64,000 bases of DNA, taken from NCBI GenBank assembly GCA_013339765.2, contig CM023454.1, positions 148,923,603 through 148,987,602 of the forward strand. The letters are read 5' to 3'. Source of the stretch: Haemaphysalis longicornis (Eukaryota > Arthropoda > Arachnida > Ixodida > Ixodidae). The position numbers were made by a program, and so were the translations under genes. The notes under the pieces were generated by a model. That model was not told where the DNA came from and searched no databases. It saw only the letters and a list, made by a program, of their open reading frames with translations. Shown one piece after another: positions 52,600 to 63,555 of this stretch (position 1 is its first letter; each line of letters opens with the position of its first letter).

Positions 52600-54339
52600 T
52601 GCTTAAGGCATATTAAAAAGATTTTACTAGTGTACACGAGTACAACCCTACATACTTTGAGAAAATGCGGTTGCAATATGTCTTAGGGAGATTTGTTAAC
52701 TATCAGTCTGGAAATTTTGTTTTGTGGTTTCAAAAATGGTAATAGCGTCTAGCCAGTCGACATGTTTGAATATTGTATAAAGCTAAACCGGCCCTGGTCT
52801 GAATGGGGGCCGGCAAATGACTCAAAGAAGGGAACGTATGTAACCAGATTGGCATTTTCAAATTTGTTTATTGTGAACTTCAGCCGAGTGCCCATTTGCG
52901 TCATAACAATCAGCAGCATGAAATAAATGCCCTTCAGCCGCCTGTGTAGCCAACGTAGCTGCAGCATTGTACACCAGAGTCTCGGCACTTGGAATTCTCC
53001 CAGGTTCTCCCAGGCGGAGATTTTCGCCAGCAGCTTTAGTGAATAGAATAGACAAAAGGGGAAAAATAGGGAATCACTGCTTTTTAGGGCCAAGTGTGTG
53101 ATAAATCTGGCAGTTCTTTTCTCTACGGGTACCTACTTTCTTCAAGGGCAATTATTTCTTACCTGCAGCGTTCAAAGAAAAACAAGAAATTGCCATCTGA
53201 GCAATCCTACTTTTACGGACGCAGAAAAATGTATGTAGTTAAGCATATTCTATATTCCTGTGCATTATCTTCAAACCTCTATCAAGAAGGGCTGGCTGGG
53301 GGGGGGGGGGCGGTGAGGGGAGGTTGGTATGTTAGGAGAGCATGTAGGAATGAAATTAGCAGAAATTAGGGAAAAAAAGATACACTACGATGAGAACGTT
53401 ATTAAACACGCGACAGATTCTTAGCGTTATGGGGGCTTTCGTTTTAAGCGGGCTAGTTAAATTAACTTCAAATGGTGGTCATTGTAGTTTTTCAAATGAC
53501 TTGGGCAAACTACTGTGCCCCCACAGGAAGCCATAAAATAACAGTAGTGGTAATAGTAAGAACCCTAATTATCATTATGTGTTCCGTATTTCGCCGCCGC
53601 CTTCTACAGAGATCACGTTCTAAAAATATTTCGCAACAAAACAGTTTAAAAATGACGGCGCGGGGAGGTTAATGGCTTACATAAAGGTAATTATATTAGC
53701 ATGTTCACTAAACAGTGCCTTCACGGGAACGACACAGTAATTTTATGACGAACTAAAAAGAAAAGTAGAAGTTTACAAGCCGTCCTCAAAATTATACGGG
53801 AAGCACGTAAACAAGGCGACAATACCAAGCATACCAACTATGAAAATCCATTTCTCCTTATAGATATATCCATTTTTCTTCCTCTCCGCCGCACATCGCG
53901 GTAATTTATACCTGCTGTCCGCAGAAAATGTAATTCTTTAACTGAGGGAAACAGCGAAAACATTTGTGAAAGCTGGCGTCTTTAACGCCCACACAAAAAA
54001 GAATATGACCACTTTTTGGCGTCAGGTACAAACAAGTAAAGAGTAGAGGGTTTAATAATACTTGGGACACCTAAAATAAACTCCTTCAATGTGCACTTTG
54101 GAGGCAAAGGGCAATAGACCTTTTGTTAGTACAGGTGCTCCAAGCGGCCCCCACGGCGAATTTTAATAGCAGTTCATGGCCTCCGCGATCGGCTGCCGGC
54201 GGCGCGCTGTTGCTCCGGCAGTCCCATATTCGGCCCGAGATAGCATAATTCCGGAGGGGCCGTTCCGCCGTTTTCCGCCGCAACACGGCGCGCGGAGCCG
54301 AATAGGATGACGCAGCAGAGACGGCGAATTGGGTACAGA
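52600..54339. other. Unannotated intergenic DNA
   Basis: AT-rich. A G-run near 53299-53310, and a GC-rich stretch at 54180-54310. No supported gene. Confidence 0.55.
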
Positions 54340-54955
54340 GAATGGGAGCCAAAAAAACTCTTGGCACTTATAGAACACAGAAACTAGAAATCAGGAAGGA
54401 AGGTTTCTATGGCAACACGCGAAGCAGTGCATTTGCTTTTTGGAGCAGGGCGGAGTGTCTGAGAACACGGGGAATACAGGCTGATTACAGGCAACACGAC
54501 GAAACTTGTGTATGCTGCGGGATGGATCGGGAAACCGTATTGCATATTGTCATTGACTGCAGAGAGATACGACCGCGGCGGAACGATGGGGAAAACGACG
54601 TTGACGGAGGCTATGGGATTTGGTTGAGGGGTAGCCTCACTTCACGGCCATAGAGGTGACGAAGAGGGCGGCTGGAGTGGCGGTGGAAGAAAAGAAGGGA
54701 AGAAAAGTGGGATGTAGAAAGAGTAATATACCGAATCAGAATTTAGAACAGAAGGGTGGAGTGGTACACAGGTGTGCAAGGGCAGCAAGGGGGGAAGCGA
54801 TGGGAGTTTAAAACCGGGGGTAGTGGGCTAATTCATAAGGTTAGTTAAGGGTAGAGCAAAGAAGTAGAATAACACAGGCAAGGGGGTTGGTAACAACCGA
54901 CGTTCCCGATAGAAAGGGAGGGCATCTAATCATCATCGTCATCATCATCCTCTCT
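54340..54955 (+). pseudogene. LINE C-terminal fragment with (ATC)n tail
   Basis: The frame encodes EGFYGNTRSSAFAFWSRAECLRTR and CVCCGMDRETVLHIVIDCREIRP. The latter is a C-x2-C-x8-H-x4-C finger of the type that ends some LINE ORF2 proteins. The frame stops at 54651. A purine-rich 3' UTR continues to a catcatcgtcatcatcat tail near 54933-54950. No reverse transcriptase core remains. The exact LINE clade is uncertain. Confidence 0.7.
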
Positions 54956-55241
54956 TCATCATAAAATTAACAGCCGTTGATGCTTCGGCATTCCTCGAAA
55001 TGGCTTATGGCTGCTTTTGCGCTCCGTTGACAACAATCAACTGCCATAGCTGCTTTTAGGAAGGGAAAGCATTAGTATTGCCCCTGGTGATGCAAATAGG
55101 CATTTACTTCACAAAAGTCGATAAAGACTATTGTCTTTCGACGGCATTTGCAAACTAAAGGAGCAGATACGCGGCCATTATTTCACATGCGCCTCCCGAC
55201 ACTACGCGCTCCCCCCAACCGCTTATTTTCTTCGATAATAT
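54956..55241. other. Unannotated intergenic DNA
   Basis: Less than 300 bp between a LINE tail and a MITE. Nothing recognised. Confidence 0.4.
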
Positions 55242-55385
55242 AGAGTTTTAGTATAGCGTTTTAGCTGTGGCGTTAACGTTTGCGCGCCGAAATCGCAGAC
55301 GGATATCGCCTCGTTACGCGACGGTTAGCGTGCTCGCTAAGGATATGGGAACGCTAAAGTGGTGCCTTCGCTATACTAAAACTCT
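55242..55385. mobile_element. 144-bp MITE with 17-bp terminal inverted repeats
   Basis: AGAGTTTTAGTATAGCG at 55242-55258 is mirrored at 55369-55385. The left end is preceded by TA and the right end is followed by a CTA, so a TA target (Tc1/mariner type) is possible with a 2-base slip. The interior has cgttaacg and gttagcg subrepeats. No coding capacity. Confidence 0.8.
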
Positions 55386-55489
55386 CTAATACCGCCGTAT
55401 GGAAGCTTTCCACGTTTAAATGATATTCAACTCATAATAATGTTGCTATTTATTATGCGGGCGTACGGTCTTTATGCAGTTCTCTAACG

Positions 55490-58317
55490 CCAAGGCTGTT
55501 ATGTTGAGAGTGGATATATGTGAGTGGAAGCAAGTCTCGAGGTGTTGTTCGAGGAATTAGAGGGCATTAAATGGATGTAATAGGGCTTAGCGAGGTTAGG
55601 AGGGCAGGCGAAGCCTTTACGGTGCTGAAAAATGGACACATCCTATGTTACCGTGGTCTAAGAGGACAGAAGAGAACTGGGAGTGGGATTTCTCGTCAAT
55701 AAAAGCATAGCTGGCAACATAGACGAATTACTATAGCATTAACGAAAGGGCAGCAGGTCTTGTAATTAGGCTCAATAGGAGGTACAAGCTCAAGGTGGTG
55801 CAGGGCTACGCGCCCAATCAGCCACGACGACCAGTAGTGGAACGCTTCTATGAAGATGTGGAATCGGCAATGGCTAAAGTAAAAACACAGTATACCGTAG
55901 TTATTGGGGGACTCAATGCTAAAGTAGGCAAGAATCAGGGCTGGAGACAGGCAGTTGGGAACTATGGTCTGGGCTGTATAGAATAGCAGGGGGGACCTAC
56001 TAGTTGAGTTTGCAGAACGGATAACCTACGCATAATGAATACCTTCTTCTGTAAACGGAAGAGTAGGAAATGGACCTGGAGGAGCCCGATTGGGAGCACA
56101 AAAATGAAATAGACTTCATATTATGCGACAACCCTGGCGTCGTGCAGCATGTGGAAGTGCTAGGAAGGGTAAGGTGTAGTGACCACCGTATGGTAAGATC
56201 TCGAATTAGGCTAGATTTGAGGAGGGACCGCAACAAGCTAGTACGAAAGAAGCCGATAAATGAGCTAACAGTAAGACGTAAAGTAGAAGAATTCAGGATC
56301 GCGCTGCAGAACCGATATTCCGCCCTTAACGAGGAAGCCGAGCTTACGACACAGGAAGCCAGCGATAACCTTACACGCATTATCACGGAGTGTGCAGTAG
56401 AAGTCGGGGGCACTATGGCTAGACAGGATACTGGTAAACTTTCACAGGAGACGAAAGATCTAATCAGGAAACGGCAAACCATGAGAATCTCTACCGCAGC
56501 TGACAGAATAGAACTAGCGGAGCTTTCGAAGTTAATCAATAAGCGTAAGACAGCTCACATACGGAGGTATAATATGGAGAGATCGAATACGCTGTAAAGA
56601 ATGGAGGTAGCCTGAAAGCAGTGAAGAGGACGTCTTGGCGTGTGGAAAAATCAGATGTATGCACTTAAGGATAAGCAAGGCAATGTCATCACAAATAGGG
56701 ATAAAATAGTCACAGCTGGCCGAGGAGTTCTATAGGGATCTGTACAGTAGCCGGGACATACAGGATAATGCCGACCGAGACAGTAGCTCAGAGGAGATAG
56801 ACATCCCACCAAGTAACGACCCGAAGAAGTAAGGAGGGCTTTGAAAGAAATGAAAGTGGGCAAAGCACCTGGTGAGGATCAGATAACAGCAGACCTCTTG
56901 AAGGATGGCGGCGAAATTGTACTTGAAAAACTGGCAAACCTGTATACGCAATGCCTAATGACCGCAATGGTACCGGAATCTTGGAAGAACGCGAACATAA
57001 TCCTAATCCATAAGAAAGGCGACATTGAAGGACTTTAAAAATTACCGGCCGATCAGCTTACTGTCAGTCGTCTACAAGGTATTTACCAAGGTAATCGCTA
57101 AACCGAATCTCTGCAACCTTAGATTTCAGTCAACCTAAAGAACAAGCAGGGTTCCGTAAAGGTTATTCAACAATGGACCATATTCACATGATCAATGAGG
57201 TGATAGAGAAGTGCGCTGAGTATACTGAACCCCTATATATAGCCTTCATAGATTATGAGAAAGCTTTGACTCAGTTCGAAACCCTAGCAGTCATTCAGCA
57301 TTACGGAACCAGGGGGTAGATGAGCATTATGTAAGAATACTAGAGGATATCTACAAAGGGTCTACAGCTACCATCATCCTCCATAGGGAGAACAGTAAAA
57401 TACCTATAAGGAAGGGTGTCAGACAAGGAGACACAATCTCTCCAATGTTATTCACAGCATGCTTACAAGAAGTATTCAGAACGTTGGATTGGGAACAGGT
57501 GGGAGTAAGGGTTAATGGAGAATATCTCAGTAACCTCAGATTTGCTGATGACGTTGCCTTGCTAAGTAACTCGGGGGACGAATTGCAAAGCATGCTTTCC
57601 ACACTGGGCGAACAGAGTAGAACCGTGGGCCTGAAAATTAATATGCAGAAAACTAAAGTAATGATCAATAACCTCGGGACAGCACAGCAGTTTGAGATAG
57701 GTGGCAAGGCAGTGGAAGTGGTAAGCGAATATATCTACTTAGGCCAAGTTGTGACCCCAGATCCCAACCATGAGGCAGAGATAATTAGAAGGATCAGAAT
57801 GGGGTGGGGTGCATATGGCAGACATTCTCAGATAATGAATAGCAGCCTACCATTGTCGCTGAAGAAGAAAGTGTATGACAGCTGCATCTTACCGGTACTC
57901 ACCTAACTTGGAGGCTCACTAAGAGGGTTCAACTTAAATTGAGAACGACTCAGCGGGCAATCGAGGGTAAAATGATAGGTGTAACATTAAGGGACAAGAA
58001 GAGAGCGGAGTGGGTCAGGGAGCAAACTGGTGTTAAAGACATATTAGTAGAAATTAAGAAGAAATGGACGTGGGCAGGGCATGTAATGCGAAGGCAAGAT
58101 AACCGCTGGTCATTAAGGGTAAGAGACTGGATCCCAGAGAAGGCAAGCGCTGCAGGGGGCGGCAGAAAGTTAGATGGGCAGATGAGATCAAGAAGTTTGC
58201 GGGGATAAATTGGTCACAGTTGGCACAGGACCGATGTAATTGGAGAATAATGGGAGAGGCCTTTGCCCTGCAGTGGGCGTAGATAGGCTGGTGATGATGA
58301 TGATGATGATGATGATA
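55490..58317 (+). mobile_element. RTE/BovB LINE, long but decayed
   Basis: One ORF type with endonuclease and reverse transcriptase, no ORF1, ending in a (GAT)n tail at 58293-58317. The layout and motif wording match RTE/BovB elements, which are abundant in ticks. The 5' boundary is not fixed. The 3' ~510 bp is nearly identical to the truncated copy at 6689-7209. No target duplication was identified with confidence. Confidence 0.9.
55560..58208 (+). pseudogene. RTE/BovB ORF: endonuclease and reverse transcriptase
   Basis: Endonuclease: VIGLSEVRRAG (Glu, 55583), LKVVQGYAPNQP, FYEDVESAMAKV, VIGGLNAKVG (family GDFNAK), NEIDFILCD (56105) and CSDHRMV (His). Reverse transcriptase: KVGKAPGEDQITADLL (56855), WKNANIILIHKKGD, a fingers region broken near 57040-57240, then FIDYEKAL-like near 57250, GVRQGDTISPMLF (57417), LRFADDVALL (catalytic pair, 57537), QKTKVMI, YIYLGQVV, and the C-terminal RDKKRAEWVREQTG block. 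Numerous frameshifts and a deleted TYGAE segment near 57905. Inactive. Confidence 0.9.
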
Positions 58318-59217
58318 TGTGACTGCCTCGTCCCCGCAATGGGTGGCCGCTCTCTTTTGTGGCACTTGAATCAATGTTTATGGAGGTAACACCTGTTGTA
58401 TTGTTAAGAGACTGAAAAATGCGGAAGCGAATTATGTTGAATGACTGTAATCTCTGTAGCGCATGCGTGTTATGCTATATTAGGTTTTTAATTTTAGCGG
58501 CAAACAAGCAAAACACTTCAACGTAGATGTACCGCGGTTTTATTTTGTTGTTAAAGTTGTTTATGGTGCCCACTCTGAAGCGTTTGTAATCACTGTAATT
58601 GGTATGGAGACCTATAATACAAGGACGTTTCATTGTTGATTTGAGGGCACATCTCAGAAGTAATTATATGTAAGTTAGCTTTCATTTCTGGTTTGAATAT
58701 TATCCGTTTGTCTCCGCACTAAAACACTTACCGTACCACGTGGGCACAAGAGAGACCACGAACTGCACGGCTTATAATCACTGCGGAAGAAATAATACCC
58801 CATTACGTAAAAATCTTAGTCGGCGGTCAGGGCCGCCGAGATATGGCTCCAAAAATGGCACACCGCCCAAAGAAAATAATTTTGAAGGAAAAAACACGTC
58901 GGATCAGGAAATGGAACTCGGAGCCGAGGGATAGCCGGTCCCCTGCAACATGGACAGCGAATGCGTTGGGGCCTTACAGACTGTGGCTCAGGCCCACATT
59001 TCTCAGCGGGAGCTGTGAAACGTGAGCGACCATGGGAGGGGGGCCTCGAAAGATGCAAGGGCACAAAAAAAATTGCGTAGTGTATATTATCACGGTAACC
59101 GTGAGAATCGCCGCCAGGAATTTCTCACGGCAGTCGCCTCTCATTTGCTAAGCACGCTTCCCGGAGATTCTATGAGATAAAATATTGCCTAAAAAGCCGT
59201 TTCCTTCACAGCCGCCC
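58318..59217. other. Unannotated intergenic DNA
   Basis: No gene or repeat recognised. Short frames near 58740-59025 lack motifs. Confidence 0.5.
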
Positions 59218-59295
59218 CTGTAGCGCTGTGGTATGGTACTTGCTTTTGAACGAGAAGGCTCAGGATCGGGTCCCACATACCTGAAGATTTTTTTA
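59218..59295 (+). repeat. tRNA-like segment (tRNA pseudogene or SINE head)
   Basis: A-box-like TAGCGCTGTGG (about 59220-59230), an anticodon-arm-like cttgcttttgaacgag and a B-box-like GGATCGGGTCCC (59265-59276), followed by a T-run (59288-59295) that could end polymerase III transcription. The B box departs from GGTTCGANTCC, and the acceptor ends do not pair well. So it is a decayed tRNA or the head of a tRNA-derived SINE rather than a working tRNA. Confidence 0.4.
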
Positions 59296-59394
59296 GCTTT
59301 CTGAATTTTTCAGTCATCGTGGTTTTGTTAACGCATTTTTATTCTGGTTTTTACAATATCAAGAGATCGACGCACAGGACTTCTATTGTAGTCG

Positions 59395-59510
59395 GGTGGG
59401 TTATATTAGGTTCGTTGCAGTTAATCGGGCTGAATTTGGGTAGTCTATGATGTATTCGGTTAGGTTACGCTAGGTTCGGTGAGGTTCTCTTATGTTAGTT
59501 ACGTAATATT
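59395..59510 (+). repeat. TTAGG-like degenerate tract
   Basis: Repeated ttaggttcg, ggttaggttacg, ctaggttcgg and gaggttc words. TTAGG is the ancestral arthropod telomere unit. The tract is short and degenerate, so an interstitial remnant or a chance T/G-rich repeat are both possible. Confidence 0.4.
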
Positions 59511-61163
59511 AATTCAGCGAATTTAAGGCCAGCCAGCTTTCGATGGGAACTGCCGTGATAATTTGCTGGAGGTAATTATCACGTCTACCGTGTCATTAGA
59601 CTCAGCCATAAAATTACGCGAAGAGGCAAGTGCTCTCTGCAGCTAGAACCACTCCTAATCGATGATGACGAAGACATTGTCAAAATAGAAGGTGACAGAA
59701 TTACGACGGACCTACCATTAGACATTAAGGATCGCGTAGCTTAAAATAATGCGCCTTTAATTGTGTTCGTGCAAGTTAGCAAAGTGTCGGTGCGAAACTT
59801 AATTTTGGAGGTGGAATATAACAGGCTAGGTTCCGGCCAAAAACTGCGTGCGTCGACAGGGTGTGTAGAAAAAAAGTTGCGTCGACAGTGCCGATTTTGC
59901 GGAAAAGCCAACTTTCTGGCGCTTGCTCTGTATATGTAAATCTAATATAGGTATCCTAAATAAATAATAAAGAAATTTGCCACTTGTGCGACCCACATCA
60001 TAACACCGTGCTTCATTAAATTATCATAATTGGTTTACAGGGACGTTCCGAACGTGACAGAATTCCCGTCTGTTCTACACAACCGTATACAGAGAGTGTA
60101 TGGATACAGAAGTCGGTTGTAACTTTTGTTTTCTCAAAACTACCCCAAAACAAATTATATGACAATTAGCAGCGGAGACGACTGGAACATTACGCCAATT
60201 TTCGTTCTTTGCTATTCCTGATACCGCATTTGACAGTGAAGTTGGAATTCCCATCTGCTGTTAATACACCTACGAGAAGGAAACGGACAACTCCATGTTT
60301 GTCCGCCAGAACAAACATACGTTCCCCAACTTTCACTAAGCTAGATAGTGGGAAGTATACGTTATAACAAATCGCAAACGCTTCTATTTCATGCACTTCC
60401 TGGATTACACACTGCCTTCACAGAGTGGAACGGCAGTGGAATTTTTTTTCGATATAACCAGAACTTTTATTCACGAATGTAGAATCCTAAAACGTTTGCA
60501 TTTCGTCACAAGCAGAAAACAATTCAGTGCGGTGAAGAATTTTACAGATATGCGGTAACCAACAACATGGCATGGTAGCCGCAAACCTGTTCATGACCTA
60601 GAAATCACTATCTATAGTAACTTCTATAAATAACCTCCGAGAAACGTCTGCGTACCACTCCGTGCTCGCACCACGCCTGAAACATTGGTAAAGCTGTCGT
60701 TGGTCACTGATGCACACTTTTGCTTAAATTCAGTTTCTCTAAGCTGCTGGTACAAGCCGACTTCAAAACACCATCATTGTAAAGTGTCTTCATTCATCAA
60801 AACTAACGCCACGCGTTACAATTGAGAGGAATTACGACAGCAAAAACACCCAGCCGCCAAATCTCCGCCAAGCCATTCAGGGAGTCGGCGCGAGCGGCGA
60901 TGATGATGATGATTAGTGGCTTTGCCATTGAATAGGTGTGTAGGTTGACAGAAACCGACTTGCTTGCTTATTCCACTTACTTGCCCTACCCTGAGTTAAA
61001 CGTGCCGCATGGCTCAACGTGTAGCATGGAATGAGGTACGCAGCAGTGCATGGGACTCTTGTCTTTTAATGCTACAAGAGCGCAAACCCCGTAATAAAAT
61101 AACCAAAAATATCTCTTTATGAAGCTGCCGAATGGGGAAGCGTTGGTGCAAAACGCGTAACTA
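59511..61163. other. Unannotated intergenic DNA
   Basis: No supported gene. A short (GAT)n run lies at about 60898-60913, possibly an RTE tail relic. The 68-codon minus frame at 60190-60396 has no known motif. Confidence 0.5.
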
Positions 61164-61178
61164 CAATGGCGTTCCTGA
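61164..61178. repeat. SINE target duplication (left)
   Basis: CAATGGCGTTCCTGA, repeated exactly at 61414-61428. Confidence 0.95.
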
Positions 61179-61413
61179 TGATTGATTGTGGGGTTTAACG
61201 CGCCGACGCAACGCAGAGATGAGGCGCGCCGTAGTGGAGGGCTCCGGATTAATTTTGACCACCTGGGGATGTTTATCGTGCGCCGAAATCTCGTACACAC
61301 GGGCGTTTTGCTTTTCGCCTCCATCAGAAAAGCGGCCGCCGCGGCCAGGAATCGAACCCGCGACTGGTGCTCAGCAGCGCAAACGCCTTAGCCACTGAGC
61401 CACCGCGGCGGGT
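61179..61413 (-). mobile_element. Complete tRNA-derived SINE (Ruka-like), minus strand
   Basis: On the minus strand the head reads like a tRNA: A box TGGCTCAGTGG, B box GGTTCGATTCC, from cccgccgcgg inward. The body (gaggcgcgccgtagtggagg on the plus strand) and an (AATC)-type tail (tgatgattgattg on plus) follow. A perfect 15-bp target duplication flanks it. It is transcribed by RNA polymerase III and mobilised by a LINE in trans. The match to the tick SINE Ruka is from memory. Confidence 0.93.
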
Positions 61414-61428
61414 CAATGGCGTTCCTGA
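61414..61428. repeat. SINE target duplication (right)
   Basis: CAATGGCGTTCCTGA, partner of 61164-61178. Confidence 0.95.
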
Positions 61429-61479
61429 GCGATGAATTTCTTTATCATGGCGTCGTCGCGTTAGCCACTAGTGTTGCCA

Positions 61480-61905
61480 CCGCTGAATGTTCAGTGTGGC
61501 CCGCCTTTTTGCAAAGGGCCTCTACAGGTTATCGCGTCAGACACTCGCTGCCTCCCCCCCCCTAAATCTCTACCCCGAGAGCACGAACGTCATTTACGCG
61601 CTCCCCCTTCCTATCCAACTCCACCTTTTTACCGCCAGAACTCCCCGCTTTGCCGGTTTTGCGGAAACCCTGTATGCTGCGCCATAAGTTCGGTGTGTGT
61701 GATCAATCCCCACTGATTCCCCCAAACCTGCAACTTTCTACTGACGAGTTTTGGGAGAGCGCCTTGGCGAGCTCTGGCCTGACGACCAGCTTCAGCTAGC
61801 CCATGGGCTGTTGTTGCCGCCCGCCCTGAAGGCACCTTAGATTGAGACGCCTCCTTCAAGCTCCACTATAACTACACCTGCTAATTTAAATAAACGTTTA
61901 TTTTC
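61480..61905 (+). pseudogene. LINE C-terminal fragment with degraded zinc finger
   Basis: Frames read LPIQLHLFTARTPRFAGF and CRFCGNPVCCAISS (61660-61700, remnant of the CxxC...HxxxxC finger), then a segment resembling ELWERALASSD...LV...A (61745-61830), and AATAAA near 61893. The wording matches the end of ORF2 of I/R1-like LINEs, similar in plan to 51682-51951. Heavily decayed. Confidence 0.5.
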
Positions 61906-62598
61906 TTTCTCTTTCGCTCTCTCTCCGCGCGTACAGTCGTGCTAGATGGATAGATCATGATAAGTCCCTCGGCATGCACCGCCTAGTGTAGCTATACCGT
62001 CCTGTAGCAAAGCTTACGTGGCCGCATTTAGCACTCTTGGTTACTTCCAAACAGACGGCAAAAACTCCCATGTCTTTTCGGTTTAGTTGACAGCACGGCG
62101 ACATGCGACCGACAAAAATTGTGCACTGGGTTCACGTGCACAGCAGGCTACTCGGCTCCCGGCCGTCCGGCCCGGTTATGCGTATTAGTTACTGATACGT
62201 GTATGTCCCAAACTCGGTTCATTCCACGTACGACGGCTGCTGCGAACATCTGCGCAGTTGGCTCTGGCATCGAACCCAAACGTGGAAAATGGGGCGGGGA
62301 GCACTGACGGTAAACAAAAAATTTCTTCCGGTCAACCGCCCCCTCCTCCTCCGCCGCGTTGGAAGTTTATTGCCCCGCACGCCGCGAAAGAACCGTTGGC
62401 TGGTAGAGGTAGAAAGCTTTGCTTTAAAAAAGCTGCATTTCTGCATACACTTCGCAAATTTCTCCATAGCGTCAACATGAACGGCGGATTACCTATGAAC
62501 AGGCCACAATACAAGCGTCCTTAGCAGTTCTTAGTTTAATGCAGGTGGTAGTCCTCAATAAGCTTAGGACGGAATAACTCCATCAACAAGGACAACTA
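61906..62598. other. Unannotated intergenic DNA
   Basis: CT-rich start, then mixed sequence with a CCTCCTCC patch near 62340. No supported gene. Confidence 0.5.
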
Positions 62599-62860
62599 TA
62601 GAAGAAGAAGAAGAAGAAGGCTTTATTTTTCAGCAGACGTTGTTACAATTCCTGCTGAAGGGGCAGGAGCTAAAGGCTTTGAGTGCCTGACGAGGGCTCC
62701 TGACCCTCAGGAGTTCACAACAGAGGAGTTCACAGCAGAGGACATGTTCAAATCAAATATGCGTGCTTAGCAATAAGATCCACCCATACCGAGAGAAAAA
62801 AAAGTAAATAAAGAAAAAAAAAAAAACATTGTACCTGAACAGCCTCTTCATAAAGGACGG
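62599..62860 (-). repeat. LINE 3' end with (CTT)n tail
   Basis: On the minus strand, 3' UTR sequence, the hairpin at 62659-62707, then aataaagcc and a (CTT)n tail (gaagaagaag on plus at 62600-62620). Same family as the fragment at 49180-49865 by the shared ctcgtcaggc...gcctttag core. No coding part remains. Confidence 0.6.
62659..62707 (-). ncRNA. LINE 3'-end stem-loop (second copy)
   Basis: aggggcaggagc pairs with gctcctgaccct apart from one mismatch, around an aaggc...gcct inner stem. Compare 49213-49259: several stem positions differ between the copies, but pairing is kept. Confidence 0.55.
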
Positions 62861-63106
62861 TCCGTCCCAACTCCACTGAGCTTGACCCGAGCTAAAAAAA
62901 TAGGCTAAAAAAAAGCCACTGAAATGGGTTTTATTTAATTTAGGTGGTCTCGTTGTAGTCGACTTGTGAGCACGTTGCGTTGCAAAGAGTACCTACGGTA
63001 GGACATCTTGCTCACAAGCGGAGATAAGCCTAACAACCACGTGCGGTCTCCACTAGAGGTGTTTACGCTCTTTTCATTGCAAGACAAGCACACGCCGATT
63101 AATTTC
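62861..63106. other. Unannotated sequence up to the gap
   Basis: Nothing recognised. Confidence 0.4.
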
Positions 63107-63206
63107 NNNNNNNNNNNNNNNNNNNNNNNNNNNNNNNNNNNNNNNNNNNNNNNNNNNNNNNNNNNNNNNNNNNNNNNNNNNNNNNNNNNNNNNNNNNNNN
63201 NNNNNN
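63107..63206. other. Assembly gap of exactly 100 N
   Basis: A run of 100 N. Exactly 100 is the usual placeholder for a gap of unknown size, so true distance and contig order across it are uncertain. Confidence 0.97.
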
Positions 63207-63555
63207 TTTCATGCTCTTTTATTACCTTTTTTGGCCCCAATCCTCCCCCGAAATGAACTCATGGATACGTAACTGGTGGGCGGGTGATGCCGCAACAAGA
63301 GATGTTTTTTTTTGCACCCCCACGCTCACGTGTATTTTCCTTTGTGCTCCCATACCACTATAAACTTGTAGTCCCTGTTTCGCAAACAATGCTGGCTGCA
63401 TTTGTAGAATTCAAACCTTCAAAGGCCGTCATCAGTGGTACAACTGACAGCTGGCCATTTGGGCACATGTGGACATTAAATTTGGGTTTTGTAGATTGTC
63501 TCTTGGTGAATTTATTGCGAGTGGTCTATTATCCTTCTCTGCCACTGAAGTTTTC
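63207..63555. other. Unannotated sequence
   Basis: A plus frame of 91 codons (63284-63559) lacks recognisable motifs. Could be a remnant of an unrelated gene or repeat. Confidence 0.4.

Noticed and set aside
59218..59295. Functional tRNA gene
   Set aside because: Acceptor ends do not pair convincingly and the B box deviates from consensus, so it was kept only as a tRNA-like repeat.
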